A stretch of DNA of 64,000 bases from G963676655 sp963676655 (GCA_963676655.2 CAXXKX010000003.1:1054001-1118000); one strand, 5' to 3'. Counted from the stretch's first letter, positions 16,009 to 24,630 are shown. Notes: generated from the letters alone by a model not told the origin. Numbers and translations are program-made.

Positions 16009-17535
16009 ATGAGTAACATGTTCTGTTTCCAATGCCAGGAAGCCGCTGGCTGCAAAGCTTGTACTGTACAGGGATGCTGTGGCAAATCTGCTGAAACCGC
16101 CAATTCAATGGACAAACTGATTTATGTCCTGAAACAAATCGCGGTCGCGGCTGAAAAGACGCCGAATGCCGACGTCAATAAACTTGGACGTTTTATTATC
16201 AAAGCGTTGTTCACCACTATTACCAATGCGCAGTTTGATACTGCGGAAGTCGAAAAAGCCACCGACCAGGCCCAAGCCCTGCTGGCGGAAGTTGCTCCCG
16301 GCCAGGCCTGTGAGCCGACCGCGACCGAAGTTAGAGTGGATGCCGAAGCAAATGAAGACATTCGTTCCCTCAAAGAACTGCTTATCTACGGCTTGAAGGG
16401 CGCTGCCGCCTATACCGATCATGCGCTGGTTCTGGGCTATGAAGATCCCGAAATCTATCAGTTCATGATCGAGGGTCTGGCCGCAACGACGAAAGGCCTT
16501 GAAGTAAACGAGCTGGTCGGCCTGGTCATGAAATGCGGAAATACCGCTGTCAAAGCGATGGCATTACTTGACAAGGCCAATACTTCGACCTTCGGTAATC
16601 CTGAAATTTCCACCGTCAACATCGGGGTCGGAACCAATCCGGGCATCCTGGTATCCGGTCACGACCTGAAAGATATCAAACAGTTGCTCGAACAAACCGA
16701 AGGCACCGGGGTGGACGTTTACACGCACAGCGAAATGCTGCCGTCACACTATTATCCCGAGTTGAAGAAATACGAACATCTGCGCGGCAATTACGGCGGA
16801 TCGTGGTGGAAACAAAACAAGGAATTTAAAACATTCAACGGCCCGATCCTGATGACAACCAATTGCATCACTCCGGTCGCCAGTGAATACAAGGACCGCA
16901 TGTTCACCACCGGACGGGCCGGTTATCCCGGCGTCAAGCATATTCCCGACTCGGACAAAAAAGATTTCTCGGAAATCATTGCGCTGGCCAAAACCTGTCC
17001 GCCGCCAACCGAGATCGAAACCGGACAAATTGTCGGCGGCTTCGCCCACAATCAGGTTTTGGCGCTGGCGGATAAAGTTGTCGGAGCGATTAAAGCGGGT
17101 AAAATCGGTAAATTTGTGGTCATGGCCGGCTGCGACGGCAGACACGCGGACCGCAACTACTATACCGAAACCGCAAAAAATCTGCCGCAGGACGCGGTAA
17201 TCCTGACTGCCGGCTGCGCGAAATACCGTTACAATAAACTCGCGCTCGGCGATATCGACGGCATTCCACGGGTTCTCGATGCCGGCCAGTGCAACGACTG
17301 CTACTCATTGGCGGTTATCGCCATGAAATTGCAGGAAGTCTTTGAACTGGATGACATCAACGACCTGCCGCTTGAATTCGATGTGGCCTGGTACGAACAA
17401 AAGGCCGTGACCGTATTGCTGGCGCTGTTGGCACTCGGGTTTAAAAATATCAAACTCGGCCCGACGCTCCCGGCGTTCCTGTCACCCGGCGTAACCGCGG
17501 TATTGGTGGAAAACTTCAATATCAGCGGAATCTGA
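16009..17535 (+). CDS. hcp: Hybrid cluster protein (hydroxylamine/NO reductase, prismane)
   Basis: 508 aa. The N-terminal cluster ligands are C6-X2-C9-X8-C18-X5-C24 (MFCFQCQEAAGCKACTVQGC region). The hybrid-cluster ligands are visible in later motifs: NCITPVASEY, AGCDGRHADRNYY, TAGCAKYRYNK and DAGQCNDCYSLA. Hcp contains a [4Fe-4S] and a 4Fe-2S-2O hybrid cluster. It reduces hydroxylamine in vitro, and in vivo it acts on nitric oxide in anaerobes and facultative anaerobes, so the operon suggests a nitrosative-stress defence in an anaerobic cell. At 508 aa it is shorter than E. coli Hcp (about 550). It is the last gene of the TetR-controlled operon and is followed by a strong terminator. Confidence 0.96.
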   Translation: MSNMFCFQCQEAAGCKACTVQGCCGKSAETANSMDKLIYVLKQIAVAAEKTPNADVNKLGRFIIKALFTTITNAQFDTAEVEKATDQAQALLAEVAPGQACEPTATEVRVDAEANEDIRSLKELLIYGLKGAAAYTDHALVLGYEDPEIYQFMIEGLAATTKGLEVNELVGLVMKCGNTAVKAMALLDKANTSTFGNPEISTVNIGVGTNPGILVSGHDLKDIKQLLEQTEGTGVDVYTHSEMLPSHYYPELKKYEHLRGNYGGSWWKQNKEFKTFNGPILMTTNCITPVASEYKDRMFTTGRAGYPGVKHIPDSDKKDFSEIIALAKTCPPPTEIETGQIVGGFAHNQVLALADKVVGAIKAGKIGKFVVMAGCDGRHADRNYYTETAKNLPQDAVILTAGCAKYRYNKLALGDIDGIPRVLDAGQCNDCYSLAVIAMKLQEVFELDDINDLPLEFDVAWYEQKAVTVLLALLALGFKNIKLGPTLPAFLSPGVTAVLVENFNISGI

Positions 17536-17557
17536 AAATAACCCCTCCCCTCCATAT

Positions 17558-17592
17558 GAGTGTCCGGATTCGTCCGGGCACTCTCTTTTTTT
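17558..17592 (+). terminator. Rho-independent terminator after hcp
   Basis: Stem GAGTGTCCGGA / TCCGGGCACTC with one G-U pair and a TTCG tetraloop, followed by CTTTTTTT. It lies 23 bp after the hcp stop. Confidence 0.9.
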
Positions 17593-17871
17593 GAAGAAGT
17601 GATGAGTTACGAGTGGAAAGCGGGAATTTAATTGAAGACTTAAATTCTTTATTACCAGTTTTTTATAATTTTTTATAAAAGCACATATTGTTTATTTATC
17701 GACTAGCCCGTCACTTGTTGCAAGACACAACTGGACAATAACAACTTTAGAGTTATATTGATACGATCATGCGGTTATTTGTATTTTTGTATTGCTTTAT
17801 GGCCGCGATTAACCGGTATGATTATTCAGGCAGCAATATTTAATCATGCAAATCATGAAATGGAGCAAATT

Positions 17872-18789
17872 GTGAGGCTTATATTTCCCCTTACCGTACT
17901 TATCGCAGCGGTTATAGCCGCTTTTTTTCCTCAAATCTTCATCTGGGCCGTAAGCCTGATTGTTCCGCTGCTTGGGATCGCAATGTTTGGAATGGGCCTG
18001 ACCCTGTCGCCGAATGATTTCAAAGTCGTACTGAAAGCACCCAAAATCGTTATCACCGGCCTGATTGCGCAATATGTCATCATGTCCGGGCTGGCTTATC
18101 TGATAGTCAAAACCTTCGGGGTTTCCCCCGCGCTGGCCATCGGCATTATACTGGTCGGGACCTGTCCCGGCGGCGTCGCCAGCAACGTGATGGCTTATAT
18201 CGGCAAAGGAGACGTCGCCTTATCGGTATCGATGACCGCATGCTCCACCTTGCTGTCGCCGCTGGTAACGCCGGTCCTGACGCTGCTCCTGGCGGGTAAA
18301 TCTTTGGAGGTTAATGTCATCGGTATGTTATTCTCAATCTTGAAAATCGTTATCATTCCGGTATTGCTGGGGATGCTCTGTCACCGTTACGCGGGAAAAG
18401 CCACCAGGCTGGCGGAAAAATATATTCCGCTGCTGTCCATGTCCGCCATAACGTTTATAGTTGGAATCGTCGTAGCGCTGAACGCGGAAAAACTGCAAAG
18501 CGTCGCCATCATCTGTATCGTTGCCGTAATCGTGCACAATCTACTTGGCCTGACCCTGGGATATTGTACCGGAAAAGTATTTCACTATAACCCCAAACAG
18601 TGCAGAACGCTCTCTTTCGAAATCGGATTACAAAATTCCGGGTTGGCAGCATCACTGGCAAAAATTCATTTTGCCGCGATGCCGGAAGCAATGCTGCCCG
18701 CGGCGATTTTCAGTGTCTGGCACAATATTTCCGGTGCCATCCTCGCCGGTTTCTGGGCCAGCCGTCCGGATAAAAAGATCAGTGAGTAA
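17872..18789 (+). CDS. Bile acid:sodium symporter (BASS) family transporter
   Basis: 305 aa, about nine to ten membrane helices. Family features are GMGLTLSPNDFKVVLKAPKI, LVGTCPGGVASNVMAYIGKG (the conserved crossing motif with sodium-site residues) and SFEIGLQNSGLAASLA near the C-terminus. Bacterial members carry bile acids, pantoate, sulfonates or other organic anions with Na+; the substrate here is unknown. The frame is open upstream to a TTG at 17758, with ATGs at 17818 and 17860, but GGAG at 17862-17865 sits 6 nt before the GTG at 17872, which also gives the usual family N-terminus (VRLIFPLTVLI). It is preceded by a terminator, so it is its own unit. Confidence 0.9.
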   Translation: MRLIFPLTVLIAAVIAAFFPQIFIWAVSLIVPLLGIAMFGMGLTLSPNDFKVVLKAPKIVITGLIAQYVIMSGLAYLIVKTFGVSPALAIGIILVGTCPGGVASNVMAYIGKGDVALSVSMTACSTLLSPLVTPVLTLLLAGKSLEVNVIGMLFSILKIVIIPVLLGMLCHRYAGKATRLAEKYIPLLSMSAITFIVGIVVALNAEKLQSVAIICIVAVIVHNLLGLTLGYCTGKVFHYNPKQCRTLSFEIGLQNSGLAASLAKIHFAAMPEAMLPAAIFSVWHNISGAILAGFWASRPDKKISE

Positions 18790-18986
18790 ATTTCAGTTCC
18801 GGGACGTATCACTCCTGTCACACATTATAAATCGTTATTAAAAGCAAATTTTTAATGAGTCTTGCCATAATAACTTTTTTCAGTTTCAAAATGTTATTTT
18901 TAAGGCCTATCAAGCTAGAATTTCCCTTAATTATATTTTTCTCCAAAAAGATAACACTATAAAATTTATACATCCTGAGTATCGTT

Positions 18987-19388
18987 TTAAAAGGTCATTT
19001 CATCATCTAAACATATTTTACAGTAAGAACAATTTTTTACGTTCTCCGGAAATTGCGGTGGGATACACCAAATAATTTTATTTGTATAATTAGAATCAGT
19101 TACAAAATAACTTAAACTTTTGCGACAATTTGGACATACGAGAACTTTTTTCAATGATAAAATGCTTTTTATAAACAACCAAACTCCGCGGGCAAAAAGA
19201 ATAATACAAAAAATTTGTATTATCTTTGCAATGACCTTGATAAATTCCACATCAAACAAAGCACTTAAAATATAAAAAATAGAAGCGATAATAAAGATTA
19301 AGAAACTAGCTGATATGAGATACAATCCTTTTTTAATTTGCTTTCTCTTAATTGCCATCTCTTCGTTGAAATATTCCAGTATTGTCAT
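18987..19388 (-). CDS. Small membrane protein with C-terminal zinc-ribbon-like cysteines
   Basis: 133 aa. Two membrane helices (about residues 20-45 and 50-75) are followed by a cytoplasmic tail with CPNC and CSYCKIC (about residues 88-127), a pair of CxxC-type knuckles that suggests a zinc ribbon. No family recognised. It lies in an AT-rich stretch (19.0-20.7 kb) of small unknown genes. Confidence 0.55.
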   Translation of the reverse strand: MTILEYFNEEMAIKRKQIKKGLYLISASFLIFIIASIFYILSALFDVEFIKVIAKIIQIFCIILFARGVWLFIKSILSLKKVLVCPNCRKSLSYFVTDSNYTNKIIWCIPPQFPENVKNCSYCKICLDDEMTF

Positions 19389-19558
19389 ATCTGCTTCCCT
19401 TTTGCAAAAAACTAGATCAGCACCAGTTCTCTCAGAGTCCTTGATTTTCTCATTTTCAATATATTAGGTTATGACGTAAAACACAAATTAAATGCGAAAC
19501 GCGGTTTTAAGGCCACATAGCCGTAACATGTCAATAAGGCCTATCTGCGCAGACAAAC

Positions 19559-20116
19559 TTAGTCAGACAAACATTCCGGGTATGTTGGCTTGATCAAATT
19601 CATTTCAGTAAGCATTTTGAAAGTCAGAGGCTCTACCGGTTGTACTGTCAAAGATGAAAATGTAAATGAAAGGTAATATACATCATCTTCACCCATTAAT
19701 TCCATTATTATAAACTGGTTCTCACCATATTCATCTCCGTCTTCGTCCTCCTCAATGACTGCTCCTATCTCTGAGCATAAAAAAGTACGCGTACTTCCGA
19801 GGGTTGAATTTGTACTATTTTCAAAAATAAATTTTTTTACACCAAAAAATTGAATATTAAAATCTACATTAAAAGAATTTTCACCATGTGAGTCTGTAAA
19901 ACTTACACAGTTGATAGTCATAGAAAAAGAGCTGTCAAAATAATTAAATGATTCATTGCAAACAGTAGAATCATGGAAGAAATCATAGAGAAAATACTTG
20001 ATTAAGACAGGCTCAAGATAGTTTTTTATTGACTTAATGTAATCAAAATAGCTTTGCATATCAGATGCGTATGAATCAGAGCCTACGTCAACTCTTCTTT
20101 TAAAAAATTTATTCAT
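19559..20116 (-). CDS. Hypothetical protein, acidic, soluble
   Basis: 185 aa, no signal peptide or membrane helix, rich in Asp, Glu, Phe and Ser. No domain recognised. An acidic loop (EEDEDGDEYGENQF) lies around residue 125. Small acidic orphan proteins in variable regions are sometimes immunity proteins, but no toxin gene is adjacent, so no function is assigned. The gene is AT-rich compared with the metabolic genes around it, which suggests acquisition. Confidence 0.45.
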   Translation of the reverse strand: MNKFFKRRVDVGSDSYASDMQSYFDYIKSIKNYLEPVLIKYFLYDFFHDSTVCNESFNYFDSSFSMTINCVSFTDSHGENSFNVDFNIQFFGVKKFIFENSTNSTLGSTRTFLCSEIGAVIEEDEDGDEYGENQFIIMELMGEDDVYYLSFTFSSLTVQPVEPLTFKMLTEMNLIKPTYPECLSD

Positions 20117-20177
20117 AATATCATTAATCCTTCACCATAACTCTCTTAATTTCAAGCTATACTAATTCGATTCTACC

Positions 20178-20346
20178 CTAGCAGTCTGTCGGACTTAGGG
20201 CTTTGTCACGAGAAAATCATCCGGCAAAGCTGGAATTAATGGCGAAAAAGGACGAATAGCAACGCTATTTAAGCTTTTTCCGCCTGATTTCCCAGCAAAG
20301 TCGGGGATTTTTCGCAGTAGGAGACATAAGTCCGACAGACTGCTAG
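20178..20346. mobile_element. 169-bp MITE-like element with perfect 20-bp terminal inverted repeats
   Basis: The left end CTAGCAGTCTGTCGGACTTA (20178-20197) is repeated exactly inverted at the right end (20327-20346). The inside is also partly palindromic: AATAGC-AAC-GCTATT near the centre flanked by GGCGAAAAAG and CTTTTTCCGCC, so the whole element can fold into a long hairpin. It encodes no protein. The size, exact ends and symmetry fit a miniature inverted-repeat element or a REP-type element mobilised in trans. A flanking duplication cannot be distinguished from the terminal CTAG itself. Confidence 0.7.
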
Positions 20347-20651
20347 TTCTTTATTGATTTCAAATCTGGAATAATCATATAATCTCCTGAAACAATATTT
20401 AGATTGATTTTTTGATATGAAAAAATCAAATTAAGCTTTTTCGGGAACTCCTTAATTGAATATACTCCGCAAGATTCAACGCTGCAAGTTATTTTCAGAA
20501 TATTCTCATTTATTGAAAATTCCCGCCTACGGGAATGCTCAAAAGTCTCATTGTTATTATATTTAAAATACTTACAATAAATTTTTTCTCGACATTTCCG
20601 TGATGCGGGGGTTGCAATATTTGAAATTTGCTGTAAATTAAAGTTAGTCAC
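20343..20651 (-). CDS. Doubtful hypothetical ORF between MITE-like element and riboswitch
   Basis: 102 codons, GTG start, no clear ribosome-binding site. The start codon lies inside the 5' end of the riboswitch on the opposite strand. The stop codon is formed by the terminal repeat of the 169-bp element, so if the ORF is real its C-terminus was probably cut by that insertion. The product is Lys/Asn/Ile-rich, as expected from AT-rich DNA, and no family is recognised. I regard it as more likely spurious or a gene remnant than a working gene. Confidence 0.22.
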   Translation of the reverse strand: MTNFNLQQISNIATPASRKCREKIYCKYFKYNNNETFEHSRRREFSINENILKITCSVESCGVYSIKEFPKKLNLIFSYQKINLNIVSGDYMIIPDLKSIKN

Positions 20652-20735
20652 CTTGCAGTGAATCTCGTTAAAATCGAGGGCTGTCGCGCAACCGTGAACG
20701 TTTCAAAACGTAAGCCGGAACCTGGAGTTGACTAG
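20641..20735 (+). promoter_or_regulatory. Cobalamin-type riboswitch upstream of a pseudopilin gene
   Basis: The core GGGCTGTCGCGCAACCGTGA (20678-20697) matches the conserved B12-box region (canonical GGCTGNCCCGCNACTGTAA). It is preceded by GTGAATCTCGTTAAAATCGAG (hairpin CTCG/CGAG, as in the P3/L3 part) and followed by a short hairpin ACG-TTTCAAA-ACGT and AAGCCGGAACCTGG, which matches the AGTCAGGANACCTGCC element. Outer segments TTAGTCA (20644-20650) and TGACTAG (20728-20734) can pair as the closing P1 stem. A hairpin with a T run (AACCG...CGGTT, about 20769-20791) follows as a possible expression platform. Compact form; class of cobalamin not assigned. Confidence 0.72.
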
Positions 20736-20768
20736 TTCGACGGGAGTTTCCGCGCTGAGAAACTGTGA

Positions 20769-20795
20769 ACCGAAGGGCGACGGTTTTTTTGCCGT
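20769..20795 (+). terminator. Possible riboswitch-controlled terminator
   Basis: AACCG-AAGGGCGA-CGGTT followed by a run of T, 35 bp after the riboswitch core and about 85 bp before the pseudopilin start. The stem is short (5 bp), so the assignment is tentative. Confidence 0.4.
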
Positions 20796-20876
20796 TAAGC
20801 TGCAGCTTCACAAGATCTCTCCACTGAAATTCCTATAGTGCGCATGACACAAAATAAAAATGGAATTTCAAAATAA

Positions 20877-21704
20877 ATGTCTCTGTCGCAAAAAAATTTC
20901 GGGAAACGCCGGTTTGCGTTTCAACCGTGCTTGTCTTATTTTACGCTCATTGAATTGCTCGTAGTGATCGCGATCATCGCCATTCTGGCAAGCATGCTGC
21001 TGCCGGCGCTGAATCAGGCCCGGGATAAAGCAAAAAGCGCACAGTGCATTAATAATCTTAAACAACTTGGCACCGCATTGAATTCTTATGCGATTGACAA
21101 TAAAGACTACCTTTCACCCAATGCATATTCTGATAATAAGACTGCCTGGTGCGGAAAGAGAACTTCAAGCAGCGACCCGTTTGAACCGGAAGGGGGACTT
21201 ATCACCGGATATTTAGGAAACAGTAGTAAAGTAAAATCATGCCCAAGCTCTCCGCAAATTTCAGCTACGGACGGATTTGGGGACGGCTCCACAAATGCCG
21301 GCTCCGGCGGTTACGGTTATAATGGGACTTTCCTTGGACAACAACAAGCCTCCGACTGGACGGCTGCATCATACTACTATCCGGTTAGGGTAACTCAAGT
21401 AAAAAAGACATCAAAAACGGTTGCGTTCGGAGATTCTTGCGGTCTTGATAGCAGCCTTAAGCAGATACAAGTATATTCGGTTTCTCCGCCGCAATACAGA
21501 TATTGGGGAGGCAATGCTTCCCCGGACATACATTTTCGCCACGGCAGCCGGGCCAATATAGCCTGGGTCGACAATCACGTTTCTAGCGAATCGATGACTT
21601 TCACTCATTCTCACTACAAGGGACCTTCAGAATTTGAGTGCAGCACTTTGTATAAACTTGGCTGGTTTGGAGAAGACAATAACGATTTGTTTGATTACAA
21701 TTAA
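20877..21704 (+). CDS. Pseudopilin preceded by cobalamin-type riboswitch
   Basis: 275 aa. A 21-residue basic leader is followed by FTLIELLVVIAIIAIL and ASMLLPALNQARDKAKSAQC. The residue before the cleavage point is Tyr. The C-terminal signature is H-X9-DN (HGSRANIAWVDNHV), a variant of H-X9-DG. The middle is Gly/Ser-rich with a probable calcium- or sugar-binding character, not resolved. No polysaccharide enzyme is adjacent, unlike the other three pseudopilins in the window, and the upstream riboswitch implies expression linked to B12 status. The ribosome-binding site is weak. A strong terminator follows, so it is a single-gene unit. Confidence 0.88.
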   Translation: MSLSQKNFGKRRFAFQPCLSYFTLIELLVVIAIIAILASMLLPALNQARDKAKSAQCINNLKQLGTALNSYAIDNKDYLSPNAYSDNKTAWCGKRTSSSDPFEPEGGLITGYLGNSSKVKSCPSSPQISATDGFGDGSTNAGSGGYGYNGTFLGQQQASDWTAASYYYPVRVTQVKKTSKTVAFGDSCGLDSSLKQIQVYSVSPPQYRYWGGNASPDIHFRHGSRANIAWVDNHVSSESMTFTHSHYKGPSEFECSTLYKLGWFGEDNNDLFDYN

Positions 21705-21725
21705 AACAGATCGATTTTGACAATA

Positions 21726-21765
21726 GCGACATCCGCGTTTCCTCGTTGGCGGATGTCGCTTTTTT
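21726..21765 (+). terminator. Rho-independent terminator after pseudopilin
   Basis: Perfect 11-bp stem GCGACATCCGC / GCGGATGTCGC with a 12-nt loop, followed by TTTTTT, 22 bp after the stop codon. Confidence 0.92.
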
Positions 21766-21836
21766 ATTTGAAATTCAGCCGAATGCGGGTTAAATTTAAC
21801 TTCTGAAATAAAAGAGTCGCGTTAAATACAAAAATT

Positions 21837-21975
21837 AACCACGAACAATGAAATGAGCGCAAGCATTGCGCAGGGCAACGCACGAAAAGTCACGAAAAAG
21901 TTTTTTTATTTTTCAGCTTTAGCTGAAAACTTAAACATTTCTCTGTGTCTCTCCGTGTCCTCCGTGGTGCAATTC
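21837..21975. repeat. Intergenic repeat with 'CCACGAA...TCCGTGGT' ends
   Basis: Starts AACCACGAACAATGAAATGA and contains GCACGAAAAGTCACGAAAAAG, then a CAGCTTTAGCTG hairpin, and ends CTCTGTGTCTCTCCGTGTCC-TCCGTGGT. The ends are roughly inverted relative to each other, and the internal CACGAA/CCGTG words recur, a composition typical of interspersed non-coding repeats. It occupies the gap between the terminator and the lyxose isomerase gene. No function is evident. Confidence 0.5.
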
Positions 21976-22019
21976 ATATTTCGCATGGGTCGATTCTGAG
22001 ATAAAAATAGGAGTTAATA

Positions 22020-22691
22020 ATGAAACGTTCTGAAATAAATCGTCATTTGACTTTTGCCTGCGATTTTTTTAAAAAGCATTGTTTTGAACTGCCGCAATGG
22101 GCTTTCTGGAGTCCGGAACAATGGTCCGATGCCGGGGCGGAATGCAACGAGATCAGGGAAAAACTTCTCGGCTGGGACCTGACGGATTTCGGCAGCGGCG
22201 ACTTCGATAATATCGGCCTGTTCCTTTTTACACTTAGAAATGGCTCTCAAAACCCCGACGATCCCAAAAATTACGCGGAAAAAATCATGATTGCCCAGCC
22301 GGGTCAGGTTACTCCGATTCATTTTCACTGGAGCAAGGCCGAAGACATCATCAACCGCGGCGGAGGTCGGCTGGTCATGAAACTGTGGATGGCTACCAAA
22401 GACGAGGAGTTGTCCGATGAACCGATAACCGCCCAGGTCGACGGGATAACCAGAACATTTCCCGCCGGCGAGAAAATAAGTTTCGGTCCGGGCGAAAGCA
22501 TTACGCTGATGCCCCAGGTCTACCATACTTTCTGGGCTGAAGATGCCCCCTGTATGATCGGAGAAGTATCGAAAACCAACGATGACCGGACCGATAACCG
22601 CTTTTATGAAGCAGTAGGCCGCTTTCCGGAAATAGTTGAAGATACTACCCCGCTTTACCTTTTATGCACGGAATATCCGGAGTCTAAATGA
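22020..22691 (+). CDS. D-lyxose ketol-isomerase family protein
   Basis: 223 aa, cupin fold. Conserved features are the N-terminal LPQWAFWSPEQW, IGLFLFTLRNGS, PGQVTPIHFHWSKAEDIINR with two metal-binding His and a Glu, and LMPQVYHTFWAE with the third His. Characterised members interconvert D-lyxose and D-xylulose, and some act on D-mannose/D-fructose, with a divalent metal. It is cytoplasmic. AGGAG lies 8 nt before the ATG. The stop codon overlaps the start of the following CDF transporter gene (ATGA), so the two are translationally coupled, though their functions are not obviously linked. Confidence 0.9.
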   Translation: MKRSEINRHLTFACDFFKKHCFELPQWAFWSPEQWSDAGAECNEIREKLLGWDLTDFGSGDFDNIGLFLFTLRNGSQNPDDPKNYAEKIMIAQPGQVTPIHFHWSKAEDIINRGGGRLVMKLWMATKDEELSDEPITAQVDGITRTFPAGEKISFGPGESITLMPQVYHTFWAEDAPCMIGEVSKTNDDRTDNRFYEAVGRFPEIVEDTTPLYLLCTEYPESK

Positions 22692-23590
22692 AAGATTTTG
22701 CCCAGGACGTTCATGAAATACGCCGGATTACCTGGTTCGGCCTCATCCTCAATATATGCCTCTCAATATCCAAAGTGACGGTGGGAATACTTTTTGCCTG
22801 TCAGGCGCTGGTCGCCGACGGCATTCACAGTATTTCTGATATGGCAACGGACCTGGTTGTGATAGTCGGAGCCGGATACTGGACGCAACCGCCGGACAAA
22901 AAACACCCTTACGGTCACGGCAGACTGGAGTCGCTGGTTTCAACTGCTATAGGAGGAGTCCTGGCCGCAGCGGCAATCGGCATGATCTGGGAGGCTATAA
23001 AAGGATTCAACACGCCTCATCCGGTAACCTTGCCTGGCTGGCCCGCGCTGGCGGTAGCCATCGCGTCAATCGTGTCAAAAGAATGGCTGTATCGCTGGAC
23101 CATCGGCATCGGGCGCAGACTGCATTCGTCGGCACTGGTCTCCAATGCGTGGCATCACCGTTCAGACGCACTGAGTTCTCTCCCGGTTGCGGCGGCGGTT
23201 ATCGGCAGTATGATTTTTCCGGATATTAAATATCTTGACCATTTAGCTGCGGTAATTGTTTCCGCCATGCTGTTGAAAGCTTCATGGGATATTGCGGTCC
23301 CCTGCCTGCTCGAACTGACAGAAACCGGAGCGGGTAATGAGTTTGAAAACATTATCCGGCAAACCGCGGCCGAAGTCAATGACATCGCGGAGATTCACGC
23401 CATTCGCACCCGGAAAGTCGGCGGCTCGGTCTTTACCGATATGCACATTCTTGTACCGCCGGACATGACGGTACGAGAGGGGCACAACATCAGCGGCAAA
23501 CTGCGACACATGATCCTTGAAAAAGAACCGAGGATTGTCGATGTGCTGATCCATATCGAACCGAATGATGAGGCTCAGGCCAAAGAGTGA
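22688..23590 (+). CDS. Cation diffusion facilitator (CDF) metal transporter
   Basis: 300 aa, about six membrane helices plus a C-terminal cytoplasmic domain. The family motifs are DGIHSISDMATDLVVI in helix 2 and WHHRSDALSSLPV in helix 5, each supplying transport-site His/Asp residues, and a cytoplasmic HPYGHGR loop between helices 2 and 3. The C-terminal domain (VNDIAEIHAIRTRKVGGSVF) is the usual ferredoxin-like regulatory fold. Such proteins export Zn2+, Mn2+, Fe2+ or Co2+; the metal cannot be told. Overlaps the upstream gene by 4 bp. Its 3' end overlaps the convergent HAD phosphatase gene by 16 bp. Confidence 0.93.
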   Translation: MKDFAQDVHEIRRITWFGLILNICLSISKVTVGILFACQALVADGIHSISDMATDLVVIVGAGYWTQPPDKKHPYGHGRLESLVSTAIGGVLAAAAIGMIWEAIKGFNTPHPVTLPGWPALAVAIASIVSKEWLYRWTIGIGRRLHSSALVSNAWHHRSDALSSLPVAAAVIGSMIFPDIKYLDHLAAVIVSAMLLKASWDIAVPCLLELTETGAGNEFENIIRQTAAEVNDIAEIHAIRTRKVGGSVFTDMHILVPPDMTVREGHNISGKLRHMILEKEPRIVDVLIHIEPNDEAQAKE

Positions 23591-24444
23591 AAAACCAGAT
23601 CCGGTTTGAATTCTTTTTCCGCTTTCCGGGCCTGTTCCAAATTGGTAATTCCGGTCAAAAACAACGCTGAAGTCATGCCGCAGTTATTCGCGCCGCGGAT
23701 ATCGGAGGCCAAGGAGTCGCCGAGCATGATCACTTTTTCCGGGTGAGGATTTTCGTCCAACCCGAAACGCCGCGACATTTCCTCAAGGGTATGATGGAAG
23801 ATCGCCTTGTAAGGTTTGCCGAGGTATAAGGGTGAAACTTTGATACCCATTTCATCCAGCAGGCCGGTAATGAACCGGGTCTTACCACCGGCACCGACCC
23901 CAATTTCACCATGTTCCCCGTTCGGCCAATATGAATCGGGATTTGGTACGATCATTGGTAAAGCAGGATTTTTAATCAGCATATTGATGGCGATGTTCAT
24001 GTATTTCTGCCAGTCATATTGGCCCTCCCCGACAATGATCGCGGCACATTCATCCGCCTCTTCGACTTCCCGGACAACCTTCATCCCGGCGGCTTCGCCA
24101 AAACAAGGTTTTCCGAGACTCCCGAGAACAAAAACCTTTTTCCCGACCAGATCATTCTCAACCGCGGCTTCGACTAACGCATGGGCACAGGAAATGATTT
24201 CATCCGGAGAGATATCGATTCCGCCAAGCTGAATCCGCCTGCTCTTTTGCTGCGGCGAATGATTACCATCATTGGTCAGCAGAAAAAACGGAAATTTATG
24301 TTCCCGCAGCCAATCAATAATCTCCGCGTTGCCTGGGAGCGGGTTGGTCCCCGAAATTAAAGTTCCGTCGACATCGAACAAAACCGCTTCGAATTTCTGG
24401 TGGTTCTCCTGCCACCAGGACATAAATGAATTAAATATTTCCAT
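23575..24444 (-). CDS. HAD-IIA family sugar-phosphate phosphatase (NagD-like)
   Basis: 289 aa. Motif I is VLFDVDGTLISGTNPLPG (nucleophile Asp about residue 24), motif II is FFLLTNDGNHSPQQ, and motif IV is VIMLGDSLASDIRGANNCGM. The C2-type cap between motifs II and III is typical of NagD/AraL/4-nitrophenylphosphatase-like members, which hydrolyse small sugar phosphates such as phosphoglycolate or ribulose phosphates. It is cytoplasmic and monocistronic. Its 3' end overlaps the convergent CDF gene. Confidence 0.9.
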   Translation of the reverse strand: MEIFNSFMSWWQENHQKFEAVLFDVDGTLISGTNPLPGNAEIIDWLREHKFPFFLLTNDGNHSPQQKSRRIQLGGIDISPDEIISCAHALVEAAVENDLVGKKVFVLGSLGKPCFGEAAGMKVVREVEEADECAAIIVGEGQYDWQKYMNIAINMLIKNPALPMIVPNPDSYWPNGEHGEIGVGAGGKTRFITGLLDEMGIKVSPLYLGKPYKAIFHHTLEEMSRRFGLDENPHPEKVIMLGDSLASDIRGANNCGMTSALFLTGITNLEQARKAEKEFKPDLVFHSLA

Positions 24445-24630
24445 GAAAAATCGTCCGTTTTAGTTAAAATTGTTTAAATTCAGACAAAATCTAATGTAAT
24501 TAACCGTGATTGCAAGTAATAACGAAGAAAAAACAGATCTTATATTTATTGGAAAAAACCTTGACTTTGAGGTATTCCAGACTATTTTAGTTTTCTGTTT
24601 AAGGTAATTAGATTTAACCTCAGGGTTTGA

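Noticed and set aside
20178..20346. Inverted repeat considered as a bidirectional terminator
   Set aside because: It is 169 bp long with exact 20-bp ends and a long interior and lacks flanking T runs, so an element with terminal inverted repeats fits better.
19559..20651. Pair of small genes considered as a toxin-antitoxin system
   Set aside because: Neither product shows a toxin or antitoxin family motif, they do not overlap, and the second ORF is doubtful.
20641..20735. Structured leader considered as a c-di-GMP-I (GEMM) riboswitch
   Set aside because: The conserved GEMM tetraloop-receptor and GCAAAGCC-type segments are missing, whereas the B12-box-like core and closing stem fit the cobalamin family.
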